Positions 32,533 through 44,604 of a stretch of 64,000 nt of DNA are shown here, piece after piece. Origin of the DNA: Hordeum vulgare subsp. vulgare (taxonomy: Eukaryota; Streptophyta; Magnoliopsida; Poales; Poaceae); NCBI RefSeq assembly GCF_904849725.1, contig NC_058523.1, forward strand, positions 206,983,689 through 207,047,688. The letters run 5' to 3'. The number at the start of each line of letters is the position of its first letter. The stretch's first letter is position 1. The position numbers and the translations under genes were made by a program. The notes beneath the pieces are model-generated. The model made no database searches. It was not told where the DNA came from and saw nothing but the letters and a program-made list of their open reading frames with translations.

Positions 32533-35095
32533 ACAATTTTTCTTTTTTCTTTTGAGGAAACGATAATGAGCTGCCTATGCATTAATGAGGAGTTTCACAT
32601 GAGAGTGGTAAAATATTTACAAGAACAAGAGCCTTACATCAACCAAATGAAAACCAGAGCTAGAGAACTAGTGAGGTTACGGTTCAAGCTCATTCTCGCC
32701 GCTAAATGCGCAATCAGTGGTGTATCTAACACTCCATCGTTTTACGGTCTTATAATTCCACTTCCTTAAATGTATTGTTATGCAACCCATGTGTTGCAAC
32801 GGAAGTGTTAGAAGGGATAGATGGATTGATGGAATATTTGATTGTATTGCTTGAGTCTCACGGGCGTATATATAAAAGTACATGACCATTTTAGAGTATA
32901 AGACAAGGCAACAAAAATTTCTAGTCTATCATATACTTCCTAATAACCATAATACTCAACATTTCCCCGCAGTCACAATGGTAGCGACGCAGACGGTGAG
33001 ACTGGAGAAGATTACGAATGTAAGCCGACGACCATTCCCCATAGTCGTAACGGTCGATGCATCGCAGAAGTCGTGGCTGGAGAGGAAACCGATGAGGTTT
33101 CTCAAGCAAGGTGGTAGCCCTTTATTCCGTTGTCGAGGCACACGAGAGCGTAGGATGGTGTAGCCACGATCGAGGTAGCTGTGCAAAGAATGACGTGGTC
33201 GGGGTCGAGTCGGGGTGGCCGGTGTCTAGACATGGAGCCGTGGGCATAAGGAGGCTTCGAGTTAGTCATGGGCGTAATGATGTCGAAGTAGTGATGCGCC
33301 GGAAAGAAGACATTTTTGATGATGCGTCGCGCGTGGATAATAATCATAATACTCAATAGGGAGAACAAAAATACCACACGTGGCACCTTGGCTCAAAGCA
33401 ACCGGTTTACCTTGTGTTGCCAGCCTCGAGACCAAGTCTTCTGATAACACATAACAACTTGAAACAGAAACAATTTCTTTATTGATATTATACACGTATA
33501 TGGGTTCAACGATTACATAAGAGAGTAAGGCCAAGTGACAACTTTAGTGCAGCTATGCTATGTACATTATTCACGAAACATCATAAGGGCCTTGATAGAG
33601 GTACAGGAAACTATAAGGCAATGGAACAACGGGGTAGTGGAACTCCATTCCAAAGGGACACTATTGGGACACATCCTAGTTCACGATGTTCGGATCAACA
33701 TCAACTCCATGCACAACTTCTTCTGCATGTGGCATGATAAGTCAGGTGAGTACTATGAATGTACTTGCAAGCTCACAAGAACTAAATCAATCATGACAAA
33801 CAATGGCATGGTATTTACAGGTTAAAATCATAGAAATGAACATGATGCTACTATAACTGTTATGGATTGATGTTTAAAGTCTCATGGACCAACTTACCCA
33901 TGTCCGTGGTTATCGCATAACTATCACAAGGATTGATATTTATTGCCACCGTGATTGTCACATGACCACATAAAGATCAACTTCTGATAGTGTGAGCTCA
34001 GGGTTCTTTAGTGGGTACAATTGATTATTACTGTTGACCCATAGTGTGACCTAGTATGAACTGTGTCTATAATCGAGGACATGGATGTTGGAATAGACTT
34101 TACACTCTCTAGAGGTCGCGCCCTTTCACCACACCATGGAACTCATGGCCTCATACTTTAGTACATATTCACATTCATGTGGACCCATGATGTTGCAACA
34201 AAACCGACCTTTTGCATGAAAAATCTTACAGTCACTCAAGCATACATCTGTTTGGGTCATGTCATGTCATGTCGTGGCCACACAAAATTGTGCCAAACGG
34301 GGACCTTGGTACCATAAGACTTGGGATCACAAGATTATAGCTGCCTACTAGACCAGGGTAGCATGCACATATAACCTTCCCTCGTTTGAGGTACCAGTAA
34401 AAGGCATGACAATAGACCGAGCTAGGGCCTCCCCATCCAGGCAAATGTGGTTGCACTTGTGAGCTCGATTTGGTGGCACTATGACTTGATCAACAAATCT
34501 GTTCATGTTCAATTCTTATCAAGTTTAACTTGAATGATGAAGATAGGATTCATAGCAAAATAACTTGATGAAATGACATTGCATATGAGCATAATATTAA
34601 AACTAGCATGGATGACAAATATAATGGTCAACTCATATGGATCTTAACCTTAACAAATAATCCTTTAACCTACTGAATGCAAATGATCATGGAAATGGTA
34701 TGGGCATGGATACACAAGAATATACAAAGTATTTCCAAGAAAACTAAATGAGCAAACAATTAATCAAATATTCAAGTGAAAATAATTTCCATTGCAATGT
34801 CATCATGCAAGTGGATGATGTGTCTTGCCTTGGTATAGAGGAGTGTCACCATACTCATGGTCGTCTACCACAAAGTTAGTCTCTTATGAAAAGAATTTAA
34901 ATTGAAAAAATAAATGTTACATAGAGCATTTTCTACTGCCAAAAAAATCTAGACAACAAAGAAAATCCTCAAATTTTACGACTAGCAAGAATATCTCAAT
35001 ACAAAACTATAGCAAAAAAGTTTCAACTCATTTGGACTTATGGTTTAGAACTAAGAGTGGGTCAAAGTTCTCGTCAAAAGCTGGTTTTATTTGAA
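32533..35095. other. Unclassified AT-rich repeat-like sequence
   Basis: No retroelement protein motif, LTR pair or tandem array was found. A related pair of words (ACCATAATACTCAACA near 32948 and ATCATAATACTCAATA near 33343) and a TATATATAAAAGTACATG segment at 32867 suggest an old LTR or its relics. The longest frame (33535-33825, plus, 96 codons) has no recognisable family. Confidence 0.4.
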
Positions 35096-35675
35096 TTAAA
35101 CCAAATTCTTAGGGGAGACCTCGTCAAAGGTGTATTCCTTCGCGGGTGCCTCCACTATAAATGATTCGGGGACGGGGAGAGGCTCACGGGTGGTGCCCAT
35201 CATGAATTTTAATAGAGGGGGAGAGAGAGAGAACAAAGGTAGGCGTTGCTGTCGGTAGTACTTCTTCAATGAGGAGGCCACAATGGTCGCTGGAGATTGC
35301 GGGAATGGAACAAAGGCATCGAGAGGAGTCCGTACGTACCAGTAGCCCGACCGGAGGTGGACGGACGTCGAACCTAGCTTCATCTCCAAAGATGGCGGGC
35401 AGCACAACTCGTCGGAGTTGGCGTTCCATTGTCAATATGGCGAACCAACCACCGAGGCTTGCTCAGGATCTTGAAGTGGACTCGCTCGAAGAGTTTCGAG
35501 AGGAGGAGAGATGTTTGAGCTGAGCTGTGGCTGAGGAGACACGCATCAGAACTCCGGTGAGGATCTGAGGCCGGAGGCCCTCCACGCCTTGCCCCTCTCG
35601 GCTATGGTCGATTTGTGTCTAGTGGGTGAGTTGTGGATGGAATGAGCAGCTCGGAAGGGTCCAATTTATACCGAG
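35096..35675 (-). other. Promoter and leader-like segment with short ORFs (minus strand)
   Basis: TATAAATT (35663-35670, minus) is followed by a GC-rich leader and two overlapping open frames: one from 35435 starting MTMERQLRRVVLPAIFGDEA (83 codons) and one from 35407 ending EYTFDEVSPKNLV (103 codons). The layout matches promoter regions seen in the non-coding LTR-like blocks elsewhere in this window. I recognise no protein family, and which frame, if either, is used is unclear. Confidence 0.35.
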
Positions 35676-35682
35676 GGGATAT

Positions 35683-36210
35683 GGGTGTGTTTGGTTGGAG
35701 GGATAGGCTAGGGTGGTTGTGGGTATCCCCAACCAGGTGGCTGGGGATATCCCTTTTTTTGTTTGGTTGTAAGGGTAGGGTTATCCTTTTTTTTGTGTGG
35801 CTAGGGTGGTTGGGCGGATGGATAACCAGGTGGCTGGGGAGCCCGCAACGGCCACCTCCCGCGCCGGCCGCGCCCGCGATGGCCACCTCCCGCGCCGGCC
35901 GCGCCCGCTACGGCCACCTCCCGCGCCGGCCGGCCACCTCCCGCATCGGCCGGCCACCTCCCGCGCCGGCCGCGCCCGCGCCGTCCGCCTCCTGCGCCGG
36001 CCGCCTCCCGCCCTGCCGCGTCGGCTGCCCCAGGGTGGTTGCTACCGCCCGCCCGTTTTTGGCGGTTGGCCACATCCCTTTTTTCTGAGAATATTCCCAG
36101 CATCTGGTTGACTTTGTCCCTCCTCGCCGCAGATCCAAACGCATAAGCAACCACAGAAAAAAGTGGCTATCCCTGTCCCTGGGAGGATATCCCTCCAACC
36201 AAACACACCC
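35683..36210. mobile_element. Tourist/PIF-Harbinger-like non-autonomous element, 528 bp
   Basis: Terminal inverted repeats GGGTGTGTTTGGTTGGAGGG (35683-35702) and their complement ending TTTGGTTGGAGGG-paired CCCTCCAACCAAACACACCC (to 36210) match over 20 bp. TAT flanks both sides (35680-35682, 36211-36213), a 3-bp duplication. The GGG-x-GTTTGGTT terminus is typical of Harbinger/Tourist elements. No transposase is encoded. Confidence 0.85.
35845..36020. repeat. GC-rich minisatellite inside the Tourist-like element
   Basis: About five imperfect units built on GGCCACCTCCCGCGCC plus GGCCGCGCCCGC, at very high GC. Because the unit is free of stops in several frames, long Pro/Ala/Arg-rich frames occur on both strands; these are artefacts. 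Confidence 0.85.
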
Positions 36211-36213
36211 TAT

Positions 36214-36874
36214 GTCGAGCTTCGTTCACCGCCATAGAGAAGATATAGATCTCTTAGGATGCCTATGGGTTGGACTAGAACGGTGAGGTGACAAGTGGGA
36301 TATGTAGTGGAGTGGCAACGCGATGGAAAGGCTGTGAGCGCATAAAGTGGGGCTGATGGGCCACTTCGGGCCTCTTTTACCTGAAGGACCCACCGTGTCT
36401 ACTACCGTGGAGCCACTTGCCGGTGTCGGGAGGGGCTAGCCAAGGCTACATGGATGAAGGGGAGCGAGTGTGTGGCGAGGGCAAGCACGACGCTTGGACG
36501 ATGGCCAGATCACATCTATGGCACATGTGCGGCTAGTCGGATATCCATCACGGGGATCTAGCTACCGGCACAACTGCACCGGAGGTCCTGCATGTGTAGT
36601 TACATCCATGGCTCATCTAGTCTCTATAGAGTGAGTACAAGTACGTAGTAGTAGTAGAGTCTTTATAGTGGAACTTCTTTATTCAAGGAAAAATAAATAG
36701 AAATTATGTGAAGACATAAAAAGTTCATAAACTAAACCGTGTTCTAAAAAAATCCACACAGCTCACAATTTTGTGTAGCGCCTGATAGCCGGGCGCCACA
36801 CTGCACTATGCAGCGCCTGAAGGATGTGCGCTACACATCTGGCTAGTGTAGCACCTCGGGGCATGGCCAGGCCC
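36214..36874. other. Unclassified sequence, possibly a CACTA-like subterminal region at its right end
   Basis: 36214-36740 shows no gene. 36770-36870 repeats TGTAGCGCCTGATAG, GGGCGCCACACTGCAC and GTGCGCTACACATCTGGC words. With CACTACAAATGTG at 63475, beyond the solo LTRs, this hints at a disrupted CACTA-like end. Evidence is weak. Confidence 0.35.
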
Positions 36875-38364
36875 TGAAAGCACAACTTTTCCCTAAGGTG
36901 GTTTTGGTAATTAATACCAACATATATGTCAGTGAACTAATGATTCTATCTAGTATATTTCAGGAAAAGTTCAATGATGCATTGGCTAAGGATTGTGAGG
37001 AGAACCCCTAGATGCAAGGAACATCTACTTGCAACAAGCTTATAGACTCTACATTTTATATTTTGTGAGAAATCACATTTGAGTCCATAGGAAAGCCAAT
37101 ACTATTAAAAGGGGGTGAGGTGACTATGATGATATGGTTGCTCAAGTGGTTAGAGATTAGACACAAAAATACTCATGAAATTCTCCCACAAATATTCTGT
37201 CCAAAATACTGAAAGTCCAAAATTCGGTGCCACCAATAATTTCCATTCGACCCTACCAAGTTATTCCTCACACAAGTCCTATGCCAAACCCTAGCATCTA
37301 GGTGATACCAAGTTTGGTTTCGGTCTGACCCAAAATCAGTGACCAACTTTCTGTCTACGTATTTCTAATAATCGGAATTTTCGAGTTTTAGGAATCGGTG
37401 CCACCGAGTCTGCTAAGTGCCTAGGCCAGCCAAAATCGGACCCACCGAGATGCATATATCGGTCTCACCGAAACGCCAAAAGTTGCAACATTTAGGACTA
37501 GTGGTTGTAATCGAGTTTTACTTCGGTTTCATGGAGTTGGGCAATAATGTTGTAACAGTTGGATTTTTGGAGACGCCTATCTATATCCCTCCACCTCCTC
37601 TCATTCCAAGAGGAAGCACTCAGAATTAACCAACAATTGCCCCATCATTTTTCTGAGAGAGAGCCACCTACTCATGTGTTGAGACCAAGATATACAATTC
37701 CTACCATATGAATCTCGATTTCTAGTCTTCCCAAGTTGCTTTCTACCTAAGAAAAATTTGTGAGAGAGTGATTGAGTGTTGATGATACTATCTTTTGAAG
37801 CACAAGAGAAAGGAGGTCATCATACTACCACATCTATTACCTTTTGGAGAGCGGTGTCTCCTAGATTGGTTAGGTGTCGCTTGTGAGCCTTCTATTTCGT
37901 ATCCGTGGAGTTGAACCAAGAAGTTTATAAGGGCAAGCAGATCGCCTACTTTGTGAAGATCTACGCTGAGTGAGGCTAGTCCTTCGTGGACTTAAGCCAT
38001 GGTGGAATAGACAAGGTTGCTTCTCCGTGGACCCTTCATGGGTTGAGCTCTCCGTGGACTCTTTCGGTTGTTACCCTCCGTGGGTTAAAGTCTCCATCAA
38101 TGTGGACGTACGATAACACCACCTATAGGAGCCATGCAAAAAACCTCCATGTCAACCTTTGCGTTTGATCTTCCTATCCCTACCATCTATTTACATGTGC
38201 ATGTATTTAGTTTTTGTTGCTATACTCTTAGACTTTCATGTGTAGGGTTTTATTTACTTGCTACAATTGTTAAAACTTGCCCACAACTAAAATTGGGAAA
38301 AGGCGAAGTTTTTATTTGGTCAAGTAGTCTAATCGCCCCCTCTAGATATACTTCGGATCTTACA
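36875..38364 (+). mobile_element. Solo copia-type LTR (about 1.49 kb)
   Basis: Begins TGAAAGCACAACTTTTCC, contains the familiar GGTAATTAATACCAACATAT and GAGTCCATAGGAAAGCCAAT words of a Triticeae copia LTR, and ends CGGATCTTACA. Flanks GGCCC (36870-36874) and AGCCC (38365-38369) are a target duplication with one mismatch. No internal region or second LTR is present, so unequal recombination probably removed them. Confidence 0.8.
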
Positions 38365-38409
38365 AGCCCCACCACTGGCAGTGAAATGTCTAAGACACCT
38401 GCCCCACAC

Positions 38410-38881
38410 TATTGGGGAACGAAGCATGGAAAATAAAAAAATCTTACAAACACCATCTATGGAGATGCATAAGAACGAGAGGGAGAGTGTGCCTATGTAC
38501 CCTTGTAGACCGTTAAACGGAAGCGTTTATAGCGCGGTTGACGTAGTCGTACTTCTTCACGATCCAATCGCGATCCGATCTAATCTAGCGCCGATCCAAC
38601 GACACCTTTGCATTTATCACACGTGCGGCTCGATGACGTCTCTCCATCCTTGAGTCAACAATCGAGGTTGGATTATTAGATGGGATCGCTGACAACATGA
38701 CAGTGTGGTGGCGACGGTGGTGGTTTTATCCCTGGAGGGCTTTGCCGAGCGCTATCGGAACCGTGAATGAAGGAGAAAACGGACCAGGGAGATAGAGAGA
38801 GCTGCATCAAGACTTGGGGGTGATTTTTCCCTCTGTGTCCTCCACTATATATATAGGGGGAGGGGGAGCGGCACCCTCCCT
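38410..38881 (-). mobile_element. Solo BARE/Angela-type LTR, piece 1 of 3
   Basis: TATTGGGGAACGAAGCATGG is the mutated outer end of an Angela/BARE-type LTR (compare 10898). The piece stops at 38881, where the gypsy element is inserted. The complete LTR spans 38410-63472, is bounded by perfect CACAC duplications (38405-38409, 63473-63477), and totals about 1.7 kb after removing its insertions. Confidence 0.85.
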
Positions 38882-39003
38882 TGATACGTCTCTATCGCAT
38901 CTATATTTTTTGATTATTTCATGCCAATATTCTACAACTTTGATTTACTTTTGGCTGCATTTTATAGCATTTGTGGGACTAACTTACTTATCCAGTGCCC
39001 AAT
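38882..39003 (+). repeat. Gypsy 5' LTR, left piece
   Basis: First 122 bp of the LTR. It is cut by Copia-2 and continues at 49799-51213. The undisrupted order can be read in the 3' LTR at 55706-55840. Confidence 0.85.
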
Positions 39004-40535
39004 TGAAAGGATCATTTTGGTTGACTAGAGGGGGGTGCATAGGCAACTAACAATTCTAAGCTTTTCTGTAACAAATTAAGTTTAGCAACATAAAGGTTGT
39101 CTAGATATGCAACTAAGTGAGCAACCTATATGATGGTAGCAACAATAAAAACAAGTAAGTAACTAATAAAGTAAAGGCACGAAGTAACCACATGTGGAAC
39201 CGAAGAAGACGAGGATGTGTTTCTAAAGTTCCTTCCATTTGAGGGGAAGTACGTCTACGTTGTAGCGGTGTGGAGGCACAATGCTCCCCAAGATGCCACT
39301 AAGGCCACCGTATTCTCCTCGCGCCCTCACACAATGCGAGGTGCCATGATTCCACTAGTGGTTCCCTTGAAGGCGGTGGCCGAACCTTTACAAAGAATGT
39401 TGGGGCAATCTCCACAACTGATTTGGAGGCTCCCAAAAAAACCATGAAGCTTGACCAAAATCGAAATATGGATTCGAGGTGATATCAACCATCTTGGGTG
39501 CTCAAACACCCAACAGTAACAAGATCCGATAGGGATTAGTGGGGGGAATCAAATTTCTCTTGGTGAGAGTGTAGATCAAGGCTCCCTCAAGAAAACCCTA
39601 GAGTATCAACAAGTTTTCTTGGCCAGGGAGAGATATCGGTCGAAAATAGAGCTTGGAGAAACAATGGAGCTTAGGGTTGGGAAAGGTCATCTTATCAGGG
39701 AATAAGAACCCCTTTATATAGTGGGGGAACGAGTACAACTGTTACCCACTTGCTCATCATGCGTTAGAGCGGTACCACCGTTCCAGGGAGCAGTACTACC
39801 GACGATAAGAGGTAGAACTACTCCAGTGAGGAGCCGTACTACCGCTCGAGGAGAGGCGAGCAGCTAGAGAGGGAGGTAGAGGCGAGTAGTACGGCCGGAG
39901 TTGTACTACCATTGCGAGGAGCGGTACTGCCGCTCATAAGAGGTAGTACCGCCTCCTATATCCACTCAGGATATGTTGTAGACCTAGCCCAAAAGTACCA
40001 AGGGCTTTTGGCATGGTAGTAACAAGTGGTACTACGACTCGCTGGGCAGTACTACTACCCCACCTACCGCTCCAAAAAACCGCTTAGGCTGACACGAAAA
40101 GTGTCTATACCCACGGGTAGCGGCACTAGCCAGTGGAACTAGTTAGATCACTTCCGCTCTGGGGTGGTACTACTGCTGATAAGAGGTAGTACCGCTCACC
40201 AGAGTAGTACTACCGCTTGGATGTTTCTAGGAAGGATAGTGCAAGGTAGGATGGTCCATTGACGCGGTAAAGAGGGTGCAAAGGAATGTGTATGTGATGA
40301 TTCTACCCAAACTTTTTCGACGCGGACCCCCTCTTAATAGTATGGCTTTTCCTATGACTCAAGTCCACCAACAATGAATGTAAGAGAGAAAACCGTCTTC
40401 ATATAAATACACCGAGGGGCATGAATCGTCTTGTGCCAAATGATGAAATACCTGAAAGTCTTAGTGCACAATATTAGTCCGCAAATGCATTGTCATCAAT
40501 TATCAAAACCACTAGGGTGGAAATATGCCCTTACA
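39004..40535 (-). repeat. Copia-2 3' LTR (1532 bp)
   Basis: TGAAAGGATC...CCCTTACA on the plus strand. The part at 39760-40210 is dense in short palindromic words such as AGCGGTACTACCGCT and GAGGTAGTACC. Confidence 0.88.
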
Positions 40536-40551
40536 TTCTCCCCCTTTTTGG
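40536..40551 (-). other. Copia-2 polypurine tract
   Basis: On the minus strand CCAAAAAGGGGGAGAA abuts TGTAAGGGCA, the 3' LTR start. Confidence 0.88.
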
Positions 40552-40999
40552 TGGATTGATGAAAACACATGATTTGCACAGAAGATAAATATAAGATAGA
40601 ATGCAAACCCCACTCTCTACAAAATATAGAGAGGCTCCCCTAGATGTGTGCACTATTTATGTATGCTTTTGGAATGCAAAGTGCACTCACTAGGATCAAC
40701 ACTCCCCCTATATTTTATAGACACACACTACTTGCACTTATGGGAAACTGAAAGTAATATAGATGCAAGAAGTGATGTGAGCATTAATAATAGGGCAAAA
40801 GATAAGCATCTCACAAACTTAAGACGTACGATAAAATTAGGGTAGCATATGTCTCACACCATATGACGTAGTCTCACAAGAGTCGCATGACTCCCGCGAA
40901 TATAAAAAAGCAAAGCAAATGATAAAAGAGTTCATGAGTGAATAAGGATGGTCAACGAAAAGAACACTCATGACTCCCGCAAATCCAAAATCTCCCCCT

Positions 41000-42560
41000 T
41001 TGGCAGCAAGATGCCAAAAAGGACAGAGAGAACAAAGACGATCTAGGAAGGCCGGTAACGTTGAACATCAATACTCTCCAGACTCAGAGTTGTGCTGAAC
41101 GGTGCTTGGAGGAGCAAGAAAGCCATGCAACTCAGCATCGGAATTCCATGGGCAGTTAAGAGCAATCCAGGTGTCCTGATCGGTGAGTCTGTCCTCAAAA
41201 CCGCTCTCAATCGTTAAACCAACTTGCCTACCAAGAGCCTTGTTACGACTGATAGCCTCCTTTTCAGCCGCATGAGCCATGTACTCACCCTTGGCCTACA
41301 TACAGGAGAGCTTCTTCATATTCTCCTTGAGCTTCTTATCCCAATATGGTTCTATGGTAGGGGGCACAACAGAGGAAGCAATGTCATCTTGAGCCACAAA
41401 ATCCTTATCAGCCTCTTCATCATCAGAATCCTCATCCATATCTTCTGGCACGTCCTACTCAGGGGAAGTGTGAGTAGCCCACTTATCCTTCTGCCGAAGC
41501 TGCACAACCTTGTGTGATACCAGCTCCCCACAGTCAAGTAGCTCGCCAAGGAAGGTTCCTGCCCAGGTCTTCTCAATCGGATACATCAGATGGGGCCAAT
41601 AGATGGGGCACTTACGCTCATAGACAACAGAAACAAGCTTAGACCACATAACATGAGAAACATCCAGTGGCTTAACATTAACCTTGAACTTTTGTAATTT
41701 AGAGTAAAGGAGCATAACCACCAATTATGAGTGTGGTTGATCCAGATTCTCAACTCAAGGAAACGGAGTGTGATGGAAGATGTGGTGCATGATATCTAAA
41801 AATGGTTCCAGCACCCAAGTGGACTTGCATGTTGTCAAGGAGATCTTCTTAGTATAGTACTTGTAAATTTCTTGCTTGTGGGTTACGACATAGTCTCTGT
41901 GTGGACGGAAGCTAAGAGGATTCTCGAGTCCCTTATCATAAAAGCCAAGCAAGTTGATGAACGCCTTCTAGGGAGCAGAAAGCAGCTTACCATTGATCAT
42001 CCATGTGAGAGTCCTCCTTGCATGATTTCCCAAATGCACCATGGCAAAGAATACCGCAACAATCTCAGGATCAAAGTCTTCGTTGAACTGCATGATGTTG
42101 AGTATACCCAGATTTTAACAAAGAGTAAGAGCAGTCCCGAAGTACCTGCATTTTTCTGTAAGTATTCCACATCAATGGATTTGACATTGGGAACATACAT
42201 GTTCTCTTTACACTTCAGAACATCAGTGTAGATAGATAGTTTCTCCTGGTCCAGAAAGAAATACAACAGGCTCTCAAGATGAAAATGCCTCAAGTAGGAG
42301 GGGGTGGTGGCCGGAGCCACCTATGTTTGAGTCAGTTGGTATGGCACCGCGAAGATTTTAACCTTGGGCCCAACACCAAAACTCGGCTTTGAAGCACAAG
42401 TGCCATCTAAGATGACTAACGTGAAAGACTTGATCGATTTATGCATAATAGGGGGAGGGAGAGTTCATTGAGAGAACAACACTCCCCCTAAATTCATGCC
42501 TACATCTAAACAAGATAGTATGCTGAGAGTGGTGGGGTCTGCCTAATTTCAAACCACATT
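41000..42560 (-). pseudogene. Copia-2 extra coding region downstream of RNase H (third-ORF position)
   Basis: Several minus-strand frames in sequence look protein-like: 41997-42320 (YFFLDQEKLSIYTDVLKC, VEYLQKNAGTSGLL), 41755-41952, 41455-41724 (PIYWPHLMYPIEKTWAGTF) and 41068-41280. They are joined by frame changes. SIRE/Maximus copia elements often carry an additional ORF here, sometimes called env-like. I see no signal peptide or clear membrane anchor in this copy, so that label is not justified. Function unknown. Between this and the polypurine tract (40552-41000) nothing is recognised. Confidence 0.55.
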
Positions 42561-42685
42561 TCTCAAATCAATGATGTTTAGCTCATGCCTTAACTCGCAA
42601 AATCTTGCTTCATTCAATGGCTTCGTGACAATGTCTACAAGTTAATCATTAGTGTTAAGGTAAATGAGATCAATTTCCTCACGCT

Positions 42686-43090
42686 TTATATGATGCAGAT
42701 GAAATGGTGCTTCATCTTGAAGTGTTGATCCGAGTTGTTGGAGATCAACATTGCACTTACATTATCATAATAAAGAGGCACTTTGTCATAAGTGACACCG
42801 TAATCCTTTAAAGTTTGCTTCATCCAAAGCAACTGAGCACAACAACTTGCAGCAACGACATACTCAGCCTCAGTGGAATGGAGAGAAATGTAGTTTTGTT
42901 TCTTTGAAGGCCAAATTACCAGAGAGCAACCAAGGAATTGGCAACCTCCGGAAGTTGACTTCATCTCCACACGGTCTCCTGCCCAATCCGAATCAGAGTA
43001 TCCTATAAGATCAAATGAAGCACCTTTGGGATACCATAAGCCAAAATTTGGGGTATGAGCCAAATATTGAAAGATTTTCTTGACCACCAC
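42686..43090 (-). pseudogene. Copia-2 RNase H region
   Basis: Reads KKIFQYLAHTPNFGLWYPKG, then IGYSDSDWAGDRVEMKSTSG with the first catalytic Asp, and HSTEAEYVVAASCCAQLLWM with the Glu region. It ends CDNVSA-like as YYDNVSAMLISNN. Typical copia RNase H, which degrades the RNA of RNA-DNA hybrids. A change of frame separates it from the RT upstream. Confidence 0.9.
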
Positions 43091-43289
43091 ATAGTGAATT
43101 TCCTTAGGTGCGGATTGAAATCATGAACAAATTCCCACACTCAACATAGTATCTGGTCTAGATGCACAAAGGTAAAGCCAAGATCCAATCGTACAACGAT
43201 ATACCTTTTGATCCACAACTTTACCATTGGGATCTCAGTCAAGATGGCAATTGAGAGGCATGGGAGTGTTTGCCTTGGCTGGTTTGAGA

Positions 43290-44069
43290 TCATCCATCTT
43301 GAACGTCTTGATCATGTGTTGGGTATATTTGGCTTAATCGATGAAGGTTCTTCGTTTCGTTGCTTGACTTTGAATCCAAGGAAAACTTCAACTCTCCCAT
43401 CATACACATCTCAAATTCTTTGGTCATTAGTGCGACAAACTCTTCATTAAAAGCTTTGTTAGGAGAACCAAAGATAATATCATGAACATATAGTTGGCAC
43501 ATGAACAAACTACCTTTGACCTTCTTAGTAAAAAGAGTGGGGTCAATTTTCCCAATTTCAAACCCACGATCATGTAACATCTTAGTAAGGTGCTCATACC
43601 ACGCTCACGGGGCTTCGTTAAGGCCATAGAGTGCCTTATCGAGAATGTAAACATGATTGTGGAATTTGGGATCCTCGAACCCCAGGGGTTGCTTGACATA
43701 TACCAACTCCTGAAGGGGACCATTTAAGAAATGCACTCTTCACATCCATTTGATATAATATGAAGTTATGCTTTGAAGCAAATGCAAGCAACATGCAAAT
43801 AGATTCAAGGCAAGCAACGGGAGCAAAGTTTCACCATAGTCGATGCCCTCGACTTGGGAGTAGCCTTGTGCTACCAATCTTTCCTTGTTGTGAATGATAA
43901 CACTGTTTGCATCTTCCTTGTTCTTAAAGATCCACTTGGTTCCAATGACATTGTTGTTCTCCTTCCGTCTTGGCACCAATCGCCACACTTTGTTGCGCTT
44001 GAAGTGGTTGAGTTCATCATGCATGGCTTCAACCCAGTCCATGTCTTCGAGCGCTTCTTGTACCTTTAG
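43290..44069 (-). pseudogene. Copia-2 reverse transcriptase, catalytic motif altered
   Basis: DWVEAMHDELNHFKRNKVWR and VIGTKWIFKNKED open the domain (43740-44042), then RLVAQGYSQVEGIDYGET. After frame changes, GFEIGKIDPTLFTKK precedes the catalytic motif, which here reads QLYVHDIIFGS (about 43480): the first Asp of YVDD is His, so this enzyme would be inactive. Frame changes near 43580 and 43740 also break it. Confidence 0.88.
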
Positions 44070-44229
44070 GGGTTCAATGCAAGAAACAAACGCATGACGG
44101 GAACTAAAGTCTGTTAATTGTCAATGAGTGGTTAGTCCTTTCATCAAGCTGTCATAGACATTCTCTAACACATGTGAATTCTTTATGAGCTTCGTAGCAT
44201 TCTTGGCGGCTCGTCATTCTCGAATCTCC

Positions 44230-44547
44230 TCATGGGTAAGTTGAGGATGACCTTTTTGTGACGTTTACCTCCTTTGTGAGTTTGCTCTTGATCTTGAGAT
44301 TGGTCTTGATCATGAGCTTGGTCTTGATCTTAAGCATGCTCTTGATCTTGAGCTTTCTTGGGGGAGTGATCTTGATAAGGGACAACACTTGGTGATACAT
44401 CATCATGTGGTTGATCTTCTCCTTGATCTTGATAACAAGGTTGAGGGTGTTCACTTTGTTCTTCGGAAGCGTGTCAGTCTTGCATCGGTGATGGTTCCAT
44501 TTTAGTTGAACATTGTCCTTCTCCTTCTGCCACAAGGGGTTCCTCAA
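44230..44547 (-). other. Low-complexity Lys/Ile-rich linker within Copia-2 pol
   Basis: Imperfect repeats of a CTTGATCTTGAG-type 12-mer (plus strand, 44281-44460) lie between the integrase and RT segments, giving KIKSKL-like repeats in one minus frame. It looks like an expanded linker. Confidence 0.65.
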
Positions 44548-44604
44548 CGGCTAGGAAGTGTCCCACACCCATTATTCTTATGGCTTGGGGAGGAATTTCA
44601 TCAC

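Noticed and set aside
35845..36020. CRISPR-like array
   Set aside because: Units are adjacent tandem repeats without unique spacers, in a plant genome.
35633..36154. Pro/Ala/Arg-rich frames on both strands
   Set aside because: Produced by the GC minisatellite inside the Tourist-like element.
37417..37629. 70-codon plus frame in the solo copia LTR
   Set aside because: Lies within LTR sequence; chance opening.
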